A stretch of 64,000 nt of DNA from UBA12087 sp964370815 (GTDB lineage Bacteria; Chloroflexota; Anaerolineae; Anaerolineales; Villigracilaceae). A program made the position numbers and the translations under genes. Where the stretch lies: positions 50,650-114,649 of the forward strand of contig CAYJKQ010000008.1 of NCBI GenBank assembly GCA_964370815.1, given 5' to 3'. The notes beneath the pieces were generated by a model. It saw nothing but the letters and a program-made list of their open reading frames with translations. It was not told the origin of the DNA and made no database searches. This document shows, piece by piece, positions 6,858 to 15,915 of this stretch. Numbering within the stretch: the first letter of the stretch is position 1; each line of letters opens with the position of its first letter.

Positions 6858-8117
6858 TTATTCCCCTGCCTCTTCATCAAGCACTGCGCGGCTTTCTGCC
6901 ATAGGGGAGCTTTCCAGCGAGCGGGTGATCTGTTCGCGCAATCCTTTCTTTCCAGGCTTGCGTTTCCCGAGGTTTTTTAAGGAATCCAACAGCAAAGTGG
7001 TCGTACTTTGGGTAAGTTTTTTTAATGCCTGCGAGGAGAGCTTTTCGCCTTTTTCAAACCAGCGCACAGCCGCGTAACCCATAACCACAGTTGTAGATGA
7101 AGCGATGGCCGCACTCAACAGCCAACCCGGCAGTCCTCCCAATTTACTCAGTTCCTGGAAAAGCGTGCGACCCAGAAAACCAAGTCCAAAGGTTGCCACC
7201 AGCTCGGAGGCACGCCGTGGCGTGATCTTGTAGTTATAGATGCGGGCGATATTGACCACCATGACCACCTGCGTGAAAACCAGCGGGACAAAATCGATGA
7301 CTGGAAGCGGTACCAATGCAATGGCAGCCGAGATGGAAGCGGAGCGAATGATGTTTTGCCAGGCAAGCTGCCAGCGGTATTCCGGCAGGGCTTGACCCAG
7401 GGCAGCGACCATCCCGGGTTCGCTGGCGGCCACTGCCAGCAAAACTTTTCCCAGGTTCCTGCCATCTTTGGCGACCATCGGAATGATCTGATCCGGCAGC
7501 AAACCCAGATTCTGTGCGGCATTCGCTATCACTGCCGGCAGGTCTTTGTGCGCCACCAGGTCGATCTTATTCAAAACCACCACAAAAGGTTTTTTCAGGT
7601 CCGATAATTCATTGAACAGTTCCTGCTCGGTCTTCTTGATGCCCTGGATGGCATCGAAAACCAGTAATATAAAATCAGCCTGACCGGCTGCATACAAAGC
7701 TTGATTTTTCTCCTGCTCCCCAATACTTCCTATGGCATCTGCTCCGGGAGTATCAACCACCTCAAACAAGGCTGCGTCAGCTATTTGATTTTCTTTGGTG
7801 GTACCCGGAAGAGGGCTAACTATTGCCAGATCTTGTTTATTTTGAACAAGTTGGTTATAGAGGGTAGACTTGCCAACATTGGTCGGACCGAGGATGACGA
7901 CCCGGTGTTTTTTCCCGAAAGCCTGCCGGATCTGGGCAGTAGATAACTTGACCAACTGTTTGACCAATTTTGTGTCTGACGGGAAACCGACCAAAAGCGA
8001 AAGAAAACTGGCTTTTTCATTTGGACCCAACGTTTCCCAGATCCTGGTCACTTTCGATCTTACATCGGGGGAAAAGAGATTTAGAATATCTTCAAAAAGT
8101 GTCACGGGAACCTGCAA
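6858..8117 (-). CDS. Era/TrmE-like GTPase with DUF697-type C-terminal domain
   Basis: The 419-aa protein has a TRAFAC GTPase domain with G1 GPTNVGKS (77-84), a GTT switch I, G3 DTPG (122-125) and G4 NKID (183-186). Residues about 240-350 contain two hydrophobic hairpins (ISAAIALVPLPVIDFVPLVFT; ASELVATFGLGFLGR) as in the DUF697 family, which suggests membrane association. A basic tail follows. The reading frame opens with a TTG at 8117; a GTG at 8105 has the better ribosome site (GCAGGTTCCC) and may be the true start. Role unknown; related proteins are linked to membrane stress or ribosome-associated functions. Confidence 0.85.
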   Translation of the reverse strand: MQVPVTLFEDILNLFSPDVRSKVTRIWETLGPNEKASFLSLLVGFPSDTKLVKQLVKLSTAQIRQAFGKKHRVVILGPTNVGKSTLYNQLVQNKQDLAIVSPLPGTTKENQIADAALFEVVDTPGADAIGSIGEQEKNQALYAAGQADFILLVFDAIQGIKKTEQELFNELSDLKKPFVVVLNKIDLVAHKDLPAVIANAAQNLGLLPDQIIPMVAKDGRNLGKVLLAVAASEPGMVAALGQALPEYRWQLAWQNIIRSASISAAIALVPLPVIDFVPLVFTQVVMVVNIARIYNYKITPRRASELVATFGLGFLGRTLFQELSKLGGLPGWLLSAAIASSTTVVMGYAAVRWFEKGEKLSSQALKKLTQSTTTLLLDSLKNLGKRKPGKKGLREQITRSLESSPMAESRAVLDEEAGE

Positions 8118-8283
8118 TCTATTTTAACGGGAAAAACATGTTGGCAGAACTTCTCGCCAATTTTGACTACTTTAATCAATAACGATCCGGTTTTCACCCT
8201 GAAGACGAAGGATAACGCATAAAAGGGTCGATACGATCTTTATTCCTATAAGAACTGTGTGATCCGGGTTGAAAACATAGATC

Positions 8284-8316
8284 CCGGAGTTGCCAGAATT
8301 ATTTCGCAACCCCGGG
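8284..8316 (-). terminator. Hairpin downstream of the 56-aa membrane-protein gene
   Basis: CCCGGAGTTGC and GCAACCCCGGG are inverted with one mismatch around a 12-base A/T-rich loop. On the minus strand the hairpin lies about 20 bp after the stop codon at 8335 and is followed by ATCTATGTTTTC. It is a plausible weak terminator. Confidence 0.5.
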
Positions 8317-8334
8317 AACCATAGACCTGGGCTG

Positions 8335-8505
8335 TTAGAGATCTTTAATTAAAGTGGCCAACGCCAGTAAAGCAAGCCCGGCGATGGCGAACCAGAAAGC
8401 GTATTGGTTCAGACCGGCTATGATACCCTGGCTGCCCAGAAGTGCCAGAATACCAAGAATAACAGCGATCCACCATGTAACTACCTTGGGCGCACTAAGT
8501 CTCAT
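8335..8505 (-). CDS. Small two-helix membrane protein, 56 aa
   Basis: The frame opens with an ATG at 8505 that has a strong AAAAGGAG ribosome site seven bases upstream. Translation gives MRLSAPKVVTWW, then a helix (IAVILGILALLG), a short QGIIAGLNQ turn, a second helix (FWFAIAGLALLALATLI) and KDL. It is a compact hairpin membrane protein of a type common next to stress genes. No family is assigned. It lies between repeat copy 5 and the GTPase gene. Confidence 0.75.
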   Translation of the reverse strand: MRLSAPKVVTWWIAVILGILALLGSQGIIAGLNQYAFWFAIAGLALLALATLIKDL

Positions 8506-8666
8506 TTTAAATCTCCTTTTCTACAACTTCTATTGAAATGGTACCCGGGATCTGATCCGGGGGTGGTTAAGTTGGTCAAACGTTCTGGCAGAAATGCGTT
8601 CGACAGTCAATTGACTGGGAGTGAGCCAGAAATAAAGTTTGCACCTTTTCTACCATTATATAAAAT

Positions 8667-8723
8667 ACAACGCCCAGCCGCATCCATCCGTTGGGGGTTG
8701 TTATCCTCCGCCACTTGGGGGAG
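8667..8723. repeat. Intergenic structured repeat, copy 5
   Basis: Arms 8669-8680 and 8690-8700 form an imperfect stem around the CATCCATC core. The second palindrome CTCCGCCACTTGGGGGAG occupies 8706-8723. The element starts 23 bp after the stop codon of the LuxR-type regulator. Confidence 0.75.
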
Positions 8724-8745
8724 ATGTCCAAAGGACAGTGGGGGT

Positions 8746-9393
8746 TCAGGGCAGAAGGTGGGTGCGCAAAGCCAGGGTGACAGCTTCGGTGCGGCTGGAT
8801 ACACCCAACTTGGACAGGATGTTACTTACATGGGATTTGATGGTGGAAGGACTGACGCACAGTTTGCCGGCGATCTGGGTGTTGTTCAAGCCAACCACCA
8901 TCAGCGACAGCACCTCAAGCTCGCGCCCGGTCAGCTCAACACTTGTTGGCGGGGGGTGGGAGGTGGCATGAACCAGTGCCTGGGCAGCCTCGGGTGAAAG
9001 GGTGGTGCGACCAGCGTGGGCGGCCCGGATAGCCCGTGCTAATTCATCGGCAGTCACATCCTTGAGTAAATAGCCAATAGCTCCGGCTTGGAGCGCACCC
9101 TTGACCAGGTTCTCTTCCTTAAAACTGGTCAGAGCCAGCACCTGGATGGAAGGGGACTGTTGGCGGATGAGCCGTGTTGCGCTGGCTCCATCCATGCCTG
9201 GCATGACCATATCCATTAAGACCACATCCGGGTGATACTGGTCACATAGTTGCACGGCCTCCTGTCCATCGGAAGCCTGCCCCACCAGCTCCAGGTCATC
9301 ATAGACTTTCAAAAATGTGGCCAACCCTCTCCGGACCATGAGATGATCGTCAACCAGCAAGACCCGAATAGAAGGAGTGGTTGTCTTTGTCAT
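8746..9393 (-). CDS. NarL/FixJ-type response regulator (REC + LuxR HTH)
   Basis: The 215-aa protein has a receiver domain with acidic pair D15-D16, phospho-acceptor D61 (VVLMDMVMPGMDG) and the late lysine in YLLKDV. Residues about 150-213 carry the LuxR-type helix-turn-helix (LTGRELEVLSLM; NTQIAGKLCVSPSTIKSHVSNILSKLG). Its start codon overlaps the stop of the upstream histidine kinase (ATGA), so the two are translationally coupled partners. Targets are unknown; the neighbouring stress genes are candidates by position only. Confidence 0.95.
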   Translation of the reverse strand: MTKTTTPSIRVLLVDDHLMVRRGLATFLKVYDDLELVGQASDGQEAVQLCDQYHPDVVLMDMVMPGMDGASATRLIRQQSPSIQVLALTSFKEENLVKGALQAGAIGYLLKDVTADELARAIRAAHAGRTTLSPEAAQALVHATSHPPPTSVELTGRELEVLSLMVVGLNNTQIAGKLCVSPSTIKSHVSNILSKLGVSSRTEAVTLALRTHLLP

Positions 9394-11063
9394 TTGTCCT
9401 CCTTTTGCCAGACCAAACTGACCGTGGTACCGTGACCCGGCTGACTGGTAAATGTGATCCGTGCTCCCATGGAATCAGCCCGCTCGCGCATCATGTCCAG
9501 ACCATAATGACCAGGCATGGGGATCTTACCCGGGTCGAACCCGAGACCGTCATCATGAATTTTCATTTCCACCGATGTGATCACTTCTGCCCGGAGAAAA
9601 CCTGTGAATATTACTGCCGAGCCTGCCTTTTCCTGGCTGAGTTCTTGAGACTCACCGGTCTCATACTGCAGGTCGATCTCTACATGACTGGCCTCGGCAT
9701 GTTTGGCAATATTATTGAGAGCCTCCTGGCAGATACGGTAAAAGGTAACCTGGATGTTCGGAGGCAGGACATGATCCCCGGCGCTGTTCACGCTGACCGT
9801 GATGTTGGTGCGACCTGTGAAGGCGTTGGCCAACTGGCGCAACAAGTCGCTAAGACTACTGTCGGTCAGGACGGAGGGACGCAACTCGGCCAGGAGTTCT
9901 CTCATCTCGGCCAGGGCTCCACGCGTCAGGCGACGCAGATCTTCAAGGGATTGCTGGGCTTCGTCCGGGTTGCGCAGCCAAAGGCGTGGCAGGACTTCTG
10001 CGATCAAGCCAGCTGAGAAGAGCGATTGATTAACAGCATCGTGCAAGTTGCGTGCCAGGCGCTGACGTTCCTGCATGGCAGCCAGAGCCCGGGCTTGTTC
10101 ATACAACTCAGCGTTGACCATGGTAATGGCCACCTGGTCCGCCATCGAGAGAGCCAGGCTGGCATGGTGGGCTGTGAAATGATCTTTTTGGGAATGGGAG
10201 ATACCAAGGCCGCCGATGACCTGGCCCTGGACAGCCAGGGGTACCCACATCCAAGAACATGCACCTTGTAGCAGGGATGCGGCCTCCCCAGTCAATATGG
10301 AGCGAAGGAAATCTGTTTCCGGGTTGGAGCTGCAGATATCAGGGAGGCGGAGTGGTTGATGACCGTTGAAGAGGGTCGCCAGGATCTCAGGACCATCCAC
10401 GCGGACCTGGAAAGGAACCATTTTTTCCAACAATTTCAGACCGTTTGTCGGTTCGACAGTATCTGGACCACCCCTGACAGCCAGGGCGGTCAGAGTTGAA
10501 TCGGTCAATCCGAATAGGGCGGCACGAGTGTAATCAATGATCTCCCGCAGTTGATCCAGGATCAATCCCGGCTGGAGTTCCAGGGTTGAGGCCAGGGTGT
10601 GCGAGATCTCCAACAGGGTTGCCTGTTCACGTGTGCGGGTATCGATGCGATCTTGGAGGTGCTCTTCAGCGAGGATACGCTTGCTGACATCCCGGAGCAC
10701 ACCCAGCAGGCAGGGTTGATCCCGGTGGGAAAAAGTTGTACCGCGCCACTCGACGTGAAAAGATGAGCTGCCGTGGCAAAGGTGCAGAGCCTGTGTGTCC
10801 AAGATCTTACCGGAGCGAAACTCCATCAGGTAGTTATTGAAGATATGCAGGCTGTCGGGGTGAATGAAATCATTGGGAAAGAGACCGATGAATTCTTCGC
10901 GGGTATAACCGTGCATTGCGCAGGCGGCAGGATTGGCATCGACGATACACCCGGTCTCAGAATTAATGATTATCAAACCATCGGTGACAGAATCAAAAAC
11001 ACTGCGATAATACCAGTTTTCAGCTTCTTTTTCAGAGGGATCGTTTTTCCAATCTACATTCAT
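9390..11063 (-). CDS. NarL-type sensor histidine kinase (PAS-GAF-HisKA_3-HATPase)
   Basis: The 557-aa cytoplasmic kinase has a PAS domain (about 20-135, with PAACAMHGYTREEF), a GAF domain (about 150-320), and an HisKA_3 dimerisation domain with the phospho-accepting H341 in ARNLHDAVNQSLFSAG. The ATPase domain carries N-box EALNNIAKHA, G1 DDGLGFDP and G2 GHYGLDMMRERA. No membrane helix is present, so the signal is likely intracellular. It is the upstream partner of the overlapping LuxR-type regulator. A modest AGAG ribosome site precedes the ATG. Confidence 0.95.
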   Translation of the reverse strand: MNVDWKNDPSEKEAENWYYRSVFDSVTDGLIIINSETGCIVDANPAACAMHGYTREEFIGLFPNDFIHPDSLHIFNNYLMEFRSGKILDTQALHLCHGSSSFHVEWRGTTFSHRDQPCLLGVLRDVSKRILAEEHLQDRIDTRTREQATLLEISHTLASTLELQPGLILDQLREIIDYTRAALFGLTDSTLTALAVRGGPDTVEPTNGLKLLEKMVPFQVRVDGPEILATLFNGHQPLRLPDICSSNPETDFLRSILTGEAASLLQGACSWMWVPLAVQGQVIGGLGISHSQKDHFTAHHASLALSMADQVAITMVNAELYEQARALAAMQERQRLARNLHDAVNQSLFSAGLIAEVLPRLWLRNPDEAQQSLEDLRRLTRGALAEMRELLAELRPSVLTDSSLSDLLRQLANAFTGRTNITVSVNSAGDHVLPPNIQVTFYRICQEALNNIAKHAEASHVEIDLQYETGESQELSQEKAGSAVIFTGFLRAEVITSVEMKIHDDGLGFDPGKIPMPGHYGLDMMRERADSMGARITFTSQPGHGTTVSLVWQKEDK

Positions 11064-11680
11064 GATGGTATCTCTTGCTGGATCAAAGGGTTTGGAGACA
11101 GTGGAGCACAGCCTGTATATCTCATGAAGTGGTTTGAGTTTGGGAGTTTCAGTCTCCCGGTTTCCTCACCAAATTGCCTATCATTAATTATATTCATTTT
11201 CCTTGCCAAATTACCTGTCATTAATTATATACGTTTTTTAAGGAATGAAACTTTTCTCGAGTCTTGCAGTGATCAACGTCATTAGGAATGAACTTTTAAA
11301 GAGTTCTGATTTCTTGTGATCGTTATCCGAAGGCACCAGTTCGATCTGCGCTTGACGGAAATTTATTTTTATGCAGAAGATATCTTCAATAGTATAACAA
11401 AACTGTACTGAGTTATGCCCATACAGAATTGTAATCTCACTTCATCATCCTTGAGATTATCTTTCAGCTTAAAATATTGCTCAAGGCAATTATCGGGTCA
11501 GTGAAACTGTTCCCGTGGAATAAATAGGTTTGGTTGTGGAAGAATAAAAAAACCGTATGCAATTACACAATTGCTGCCCTGAAAACTGGATTAAAAAAAT
11601 CAAAAACCGTAATTGATCTGTGGCAGCATGCACCTGTAATCAGATGTATCACAATGGTTTTTTTGACCGATCCAATGGCT
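11064..11680. other. 617-bp AT-rich intergenic region
   Basis: No coding frame with a credible ribosome site is visible. The stretch contains the upstream region of the histidine kinase and the downstream region of a lipoprotein gene. It contains a direct repeat (11169-11230) and a small palindrome GCAATTACACAATTGC near 11560. No tRNA or known riboswitch was recognised. Confidence 0.5.
11169..11230. repeat. Direct repeat upstream of the sensor kinase
   Basis: Two 25-bp copies of CCAAATTRCCTRTCATTAATTATAT start at 11169 and 11206, a 37-bp period, with two base differences. They lie 105-165 bp upstream of the kinase start codon and could be tandem regulator binding sites or a local duplication. 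Confidence 0.55.
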
Positions 11681-12115
11681 TTACTTGATCTCAAAGGGGA
11701 AGTTCTTGACCAGGGTGTCATCCACAATAACCCGGATGACATAGGTGCCCTTATCAAAGGAACCCAATCCGAGACCGGCTGGACCTGCAGCGAATCCCTT
11801 TGTTGTGTCCAAGGCGATCTTGGAGCTACTCATACCCTGGATGCAGACTCGCACGTTTACTTCAGCCGTGGTATCAGCACGGATCTCGAGGGTGTCTGCT
11901 GTAGTGAATTGGGCTCCGTTCTCTCCATCCGTTCCAGACTGACCAGTGGCAGAACTGACAAGTGCCATTTGCGTAAAGTACCTGGAAAATACAGTTGCAT
12001 CTGCCGTGCCGCCAATAGCATCCCCGCATGAATCGGGTGGTCCGAAAGAGCAGGCAGCAACGACGATCCCCAACAAAAGAAATGTAACAAGAAGCTTGTC
12101 AAATGATTTGGACAT
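11681..12115 (-). CDS. Putative lipoprotein, 144 aa
   Basis: A lipoprotein signal with lipobox VVAAC (Cys22) is followed by a secreted domain of about 120 residues. That domain is rich in Thr, Ala, Gly and Asp with predicted beta-structure and ends YVIRVIVDDTLVKNFPFEIK, which resembles the final strands of an Ig-like or beta-sandwich fold. A strong AAGGAG site precedes the ATG. It stands alone. No specific family or function is recognised. Confidence 0.75.
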   Translation of the reverse strand: MSKSFDKLLVTFLLLGIVVAACSFGPPDSCGDAIGGTADATVFSRYFTQMALVSSATGQSGTDGENGAQFTTADTLEIRADTTAEVNVRVCIQGMSSSKIALDTTKGFAAGPAGLGLGSFDKGTYVIRVIVDDTLVKNFPFEIK

Positions 12116-12329
12116 ATTATTCTCCTTTGGCTATGAATACATTATAGAAAATTTGAAATGTAAGTCAACTATTAATTTAAAGCTTTTACAATGGTTCTCT
12201 CGCCAGGTCCGCGATCCGTCGGTTCTTTACGCGGTGGTGTCCGATGCCAGGGCAGGTGTGCATGCAGGTGCAGGTGTCGTTTCGCTCCTCATGAAGATAG
12301 GTTTGTCAGGCATTCCAAGGGCGGGCAAC

Positions 12330-13499
12330 CTACATTTTGCTTGCATTGGAGCTGATATCAGGGTGGGAGACCACTTCCTTTGAATAAAAGCGGTAGCGCT
12401 TGTATATCTTTGCACCCATGCGGTGTGCCAGCGGAAAGGTATCGGTGTTGTCTTCGCCGGTCAGCGACAGGTCAGCCCACTTGTAGCCTTTGGAAGCCAG
12501 GCGCCGTGCCATCTCAGCAAAGAGCAGCACACCCACGCCGGTATCCCAGTAATCCGGGAGCACCACGATGCTCTTGATGGAAATGCTTTCGGGTTTGTAT
12601 TTTGCATAACGCAGCAGGCGCAGGTAATCCCACGGGTGGCGCAGACCATTAAGATGAATGAAGACCTCGTTAAGGTTGGGAACACCCGGGAACCAGCCGA
12701 CCGCCTGCCCGTCGATCTCAGCAAAAAGAACCAGGTCCGGATCAACCACATCCAACATGGGCAGGATCATGGCTTCGATGGAGGCGCGTGTGTAAGGGAT
12801 ATGCTCCGGCATATGTGCCAGGCCGCGATTTTGCAGGTCGAGGATGCGGTCGATCTCACCTTCGTAATCCTTCAGGTTGGCGCTACGGATGTGGATGGGT
12901 TTGCGGGAGCTTATTTTATCTGCCAGGCGCAACATGTGCTGAACCTCGGGAGTGTTCAGCTCCACATTAATTTCATAAGCCAGACCGTCTTCCCCGAATT
13001 TGGCGAACCCGAAGCGCTCAAAAAAACCCGGGTAATAAGGAGGATTGTGCCCGCAATAGACAGCCGGTGGACGGGTGCGGCCTTCGATCAGGATGCCGCG
13101 CGATTCCTCCCGGTCCAGATTAAATGTTCCTATTATGCGCTGCAGGTTATGCTGCCTGGACCAGTCTTCAGCTTTCGTGAAGAGGGCTGCTGCAATGGCG
13201 TATTCATCCAGGCACTCGAAGAACCCGATGATGCATTCACCAAAACCATGTGTGCGCGTGGCAGACTGATCTTCAGCGCAGGAGATGGTGCCAACAGGTT
13301 TACCATCCCGCCAGGCTAAGAACAATTCGGCATAGCCATCCTGGAAGAATTTGCCGCGTTTGGGATCGATCAGCTTACGGCGCTCAGAGAGCAGCGGCGG
13401 CACCCAGAGCGGATCCGACTTGTAGACGCACCAGGGGAAGGTCAGAAAGAGTTCTTTTTCATGTCGGGTGTGGACAGGTTTGATCTTGATATGACTCAT
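12330..13499 (-). CDS. GNAT-like acetyltransferase family protein
   Basis: The 389-aa protein looks like a two-lobed GNAT fold. The N-terminal half has WVPPLLSERRKLIDP and LFLAWRDGKPVGTISC (strand 4 of a GNAT domain). The C-terminal half has a motif-A-like IKSIVVLPDYWDTGVGVLLFAEMARRL block followed by the TDTFPLAHRMGAKIYKRYRFY ending typical of the superfamily. The first codons overlap the stop of the upstream transporter gene (ATGA), so the two are co-expressed. Substrate unknown. Confidence 0.8.
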   Translation of the reverse strand: MSHIKIKPVHTRHEKELFLTFPWCVYKSDPLWVPPLLSERRKLIDPKRGKFFQDGYAELFLAWRDGKPVGTISCAEDQSATRTHGFGECIIGFFECLDEYAIAAALFTKAEDWSRQHNLQRIIGTFNLDREESRGILIEGRTRPPAVYCGHNPPYYPGFFERFGFAKFGEDGLAYEINVELNTPEVQHMLRLADKISSRKPIHIRSANLKDYEGEIDRILDLQNRGLAHMPEHIPYTRASIEAMILPMLDVVDPDLVLFAEIDGQAVGWFPGVPNLNEVFIHLNGLRHPWDYLRLLRYAKYKPESISIKSIVVLPDYWDTGVGVLLFAEMARRLASKGYKWADLSLTGEDNTDTFPLAHRMGAKIYKRYRFYSKEVVSHPDISSNASKM

Positions 13500-14860
13500 T
13501 CGGTCTCCGTGCTTTTCGCCTTGCGGCGGGCTTCCAGCTCTTTGGCAATCTCGGAATAATTATCGCGCCCGAGCGGATATAAAATGGCGAACAGGATGCC
13601 CAGGCAGAGCATGACGGCTGGGATGGGGCCAGTCACAATGCGAATGCCTGTTATGGCGCTGGCGGGTTGGGTGGCGCTGCTGGAGATGTAACCGCTGGCA
13701 TCCAGTACCAGAAGGGCGAGCGGAATGGCAATGGATGAGGCGATCTTGGAGGCCAGCGTGATGAGACTGTAAAACATGCCCTCATGGCGCTCGCCGGTCT
13801 TCCACTCACCCCACTCAATGGCATCCGGCAGGATGGACCAGGGCAGGACATGGGCAGCTGATACGCCGATGCCTGCCAATACACACAGGAACATGAGCAG
13901 AGGCATGGGTGACAAAGGTCCAAGTGTGATGAGAGCCAACTGGACGACCGCCCAGAAGGAGATGCCTGCAATATAGGCATAACGCTTGTTCATCTTTTTG
14001 GAAATGTATTCCCAGAGCGGTAAGGCAATGATGGCAACCACGAAGATGGTCCCCATGATCAGGTCCGATTGGGACTCGCGTCCGACCACCCACTTTATAT
14101 AGAACAGGAGAATGGTCTGCAGGATATCCATTGATACCATTGTGAAAAGGTAGATGACCAGCCCAAAGACAAAGGGCTTGTTCTTCAGTGCGGCCTGGAT
14201 GGAATCGATAATGCCTGGTTGTTTCAACTGGCTGAATTCAGTGCGCTCTTTTGCTGAAAAGAAGACCACCAGGAGAGGGATGGCAGAAGCCAGCCCAAAT
14301 GATGCGCCCATCAAGAGGATGCGCCCGGCATTTTCAGGATGGAAACCCTGCACGATGATGAGTGGCAGGGTGAAAGCGACCAGGCTTCCCAGGATGGAAA
14401 AGAACATGCGCGTGGTGGTGAGCGAGGTGCGCTCATCATAGTCTGTAGTCAATTCGGGGGTTAATGCAAAGTAGGGCATGTAAACAAAAGTGGCAGCGAT
14501 ATCAAAGAGAATGTAAGCCAAGGCATAGTAAGCTGCCAGGGCAAAAGGATTTTCAAAAGGGGGGATCCACCACAGCAGGATGTAAACCAGGGCAAAGGGG
14601 ATGGCACCGAACAACAAAAATGGGCGCCTGCGTCCCCAGCGTGAGCGCGTGCGGTCTGAAATATATCCAATGATGGGATCATTGATGTAGTCAGTGGTAC
14701 GCCCGATAAAAATGGCTGCAGCGGCAATGGCTGGGGACAGCCCGACCACGTCTGTTAAAAAGATGGCGAAATAGGCGGCGATGATGGTGAACGTCAAACT
14801 GAAACCAAGATCCCCGACGCCGTAACTCCATTTATCCCAGCGGGTCAATTTTCTTCGCAT
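13496..14860 (-). CDS. GPH-family sugar:cation symporter (MFS)
   Basis: The 454-aa protein has about 12 membrane helices and the diagnostic N-terminal loop DYINDPIIGYISDRTRSRWGRRRPFLLFG, shortened here from a longer conserved stretch, of the glycoside-pentoside-hexuronide (MelB-like) family. The start MRRKLTRWDKWSYGVGDLG is also typical, and AGGAG lies eight bases upstream. Substrate is unknown; candidates are glycosides or other small organic solutes. It is coupled to the GNAT-like gene downstream, an uncommon pairing. Confidence 0.88.
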   Translation of the reverse strand: MRRKLTRWDKWSYGVGDLGFSLTFTIIAAYFAIFLTDVVGLSPAIAAAAIFIGRTTDYINDPIIGYISDRTRSRWGRRRPFLLFGAIPFALVYILLWWIPPFENPFALAAYYALAYILFDIAATFVYMPYFALTPELTTDYDERTSLTTTRMFFSILGSLVAFTLPLIIVQGFHPENAGRILLMGASFGLASAIPLLVVFFSAKERTEFSQLKQPGIIDSIQAALKNKPFVFGLVIYLFTMVSMDILQTILLFYIKWVVGRESQSDLIMGTIFVVAIIALPLWEYISKKMNKRYAYIAGISFWAVVQLALITLGPLSPMPLLMFLCVLAGIGVSAAHVLPWSILPDAIEWGEWKTGERHEGMFYSLITLASKIASSIAIPLALLVLDASGYISSSATQPASAITGIRIVTGPIPAVMLCLGILFAILYPLGRDNYSEIAKELEARRKAKSTETE

Positions 14861-15069
14861 TTACGGCTCCTGTGATGGTGATTTGAGATAATTGTTCAGG
14901 AAATTTCAATGAGGAAGCTTTTTTATTGTTGTATCTCGCCTTGTAATGAAAATATTTTCACTTACTTACAATTGCAGTTGCATTTGTCGCTCGAATAACG
15001 AACGGGTCGGGATTTTGCTATTATGTTATTAAACCCACCGGATGGGCAGGGTTGCGATGGGTTTTGAAA

Positions 15070-15915
15070 TCATAGAGAGATGAAAACCAATGCGATAAGC
15101 GCACACAGGATGCCAACCACTTGCGAAGGAGTGACCTTTTCCTTCAAGATAATATGCGCCAAGGCTACAGTAGAGCCGGGGTAGAGGGAACTGATGATGG
15201 CTGCCAGATCCAGGCGCCCGAACTTGGAGGCCAGGACATAGAACAGATTTCCGGCGGTATCGAGCAGGCTGATGAGAGCGATGCTGCCCCAGTGTTTGCG
15301 CTCAGGCAGCCAGCGCTGGCGTGTCAGGAATGAATACATCAGCAGGCCTGGGATGGATCCGAGGCGGGTGGCTACCACGGGCCAGATGACTGCGTGTGCA
15401 CTCCCTTGTGCCATTCCCACAAAAAACAATCCAAAGAAAATACCGGAGATAAATGGCAGACGTATTTGGGACAGGATGTTCACAAGGCTGATCTTTCCAT
15501 TTTGAGCGATCAACCAGATGGCAGTCAGCGCCAGGGCGAACCCGATCAGCATGGTGGTGGCGGGTAAGCCCTGCGTCCATAATCCGACCATGACAGGGAT
15601 GGAGGCAGCCACCAGGGCTGAGACCGGAGAAGCAAGACTCATCTGACCCTCAGCCAGGGCGCGGTACAACAGGATCAAGCCGATACCACCGGCTACACCG
15701 GCGAAAATGGCATAAAACAGATCTCTCGTGGGTGGAAGGGTTTCGCCAAGGAACAGTGCAAAGGGAGTCAATAAAAGCAGGCTGCCGATATGCCCGAGTA
15801 TGACAATTCCAAGACTGGTGGTGCGTTTGGCTATCAGTCCCCCGGTGAAGTCGGCTGCACCGTAGGTCAGTGCGGAGATCAAACCAAACAGGATGGAAAT
15901 GGATACAGAGCCCAT
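15070..15915 (-). CDS. EamA/DMT-family transporter
   Basis: The 281-aa protein has about ten helices arranged as two EamA halves (residues 1-135 and 145-281), starting ILFGLISALTYGAADFTGGLIAKR and ending with a VALAHIILKEKVTPSQVVGILCALI segment typical of drug/metabolite exporters. The ATG at 15915 overlaps the TGA of the upstream CoA-lyase-like gene; a TTG one codon earlier is less likely. It exports or imports an unknown small metabolite, possibly linked to the lyase's pathway. Confidence 0.88.
   Translation of the reverse strand: MGSVSISILFGLISALTYGAADFTGGLIAKRTTSLGIVILGHIGSLLLLTPFALFLGETLPPTRDLFYAIFAGVAGGIGLILLYRALAEGQMSLASPVSALVAASIPVMVGLWTQGLPATTMLIGFALALTAIWLIAQNGKISLVNILSQIRLPFISGIFFGLFFVGMAQGSAHAVIWPVVATRLGSIPGLLMYSFLTRQRWLPERKHWGSIALISLLDTAGNLFYVLASKFGRLDLAAIISSLYPGSTVALAHIILKEKVTPSQVVGILCALIALVFISL

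Noticed and set aside
12423..13319. 298-codon plus-strand frame opposite the GNAT-like gene
   Set aside because: Antisense shadow with no motif or ribosome site; the minus-strand gene is coupled to a clear transporter gene.
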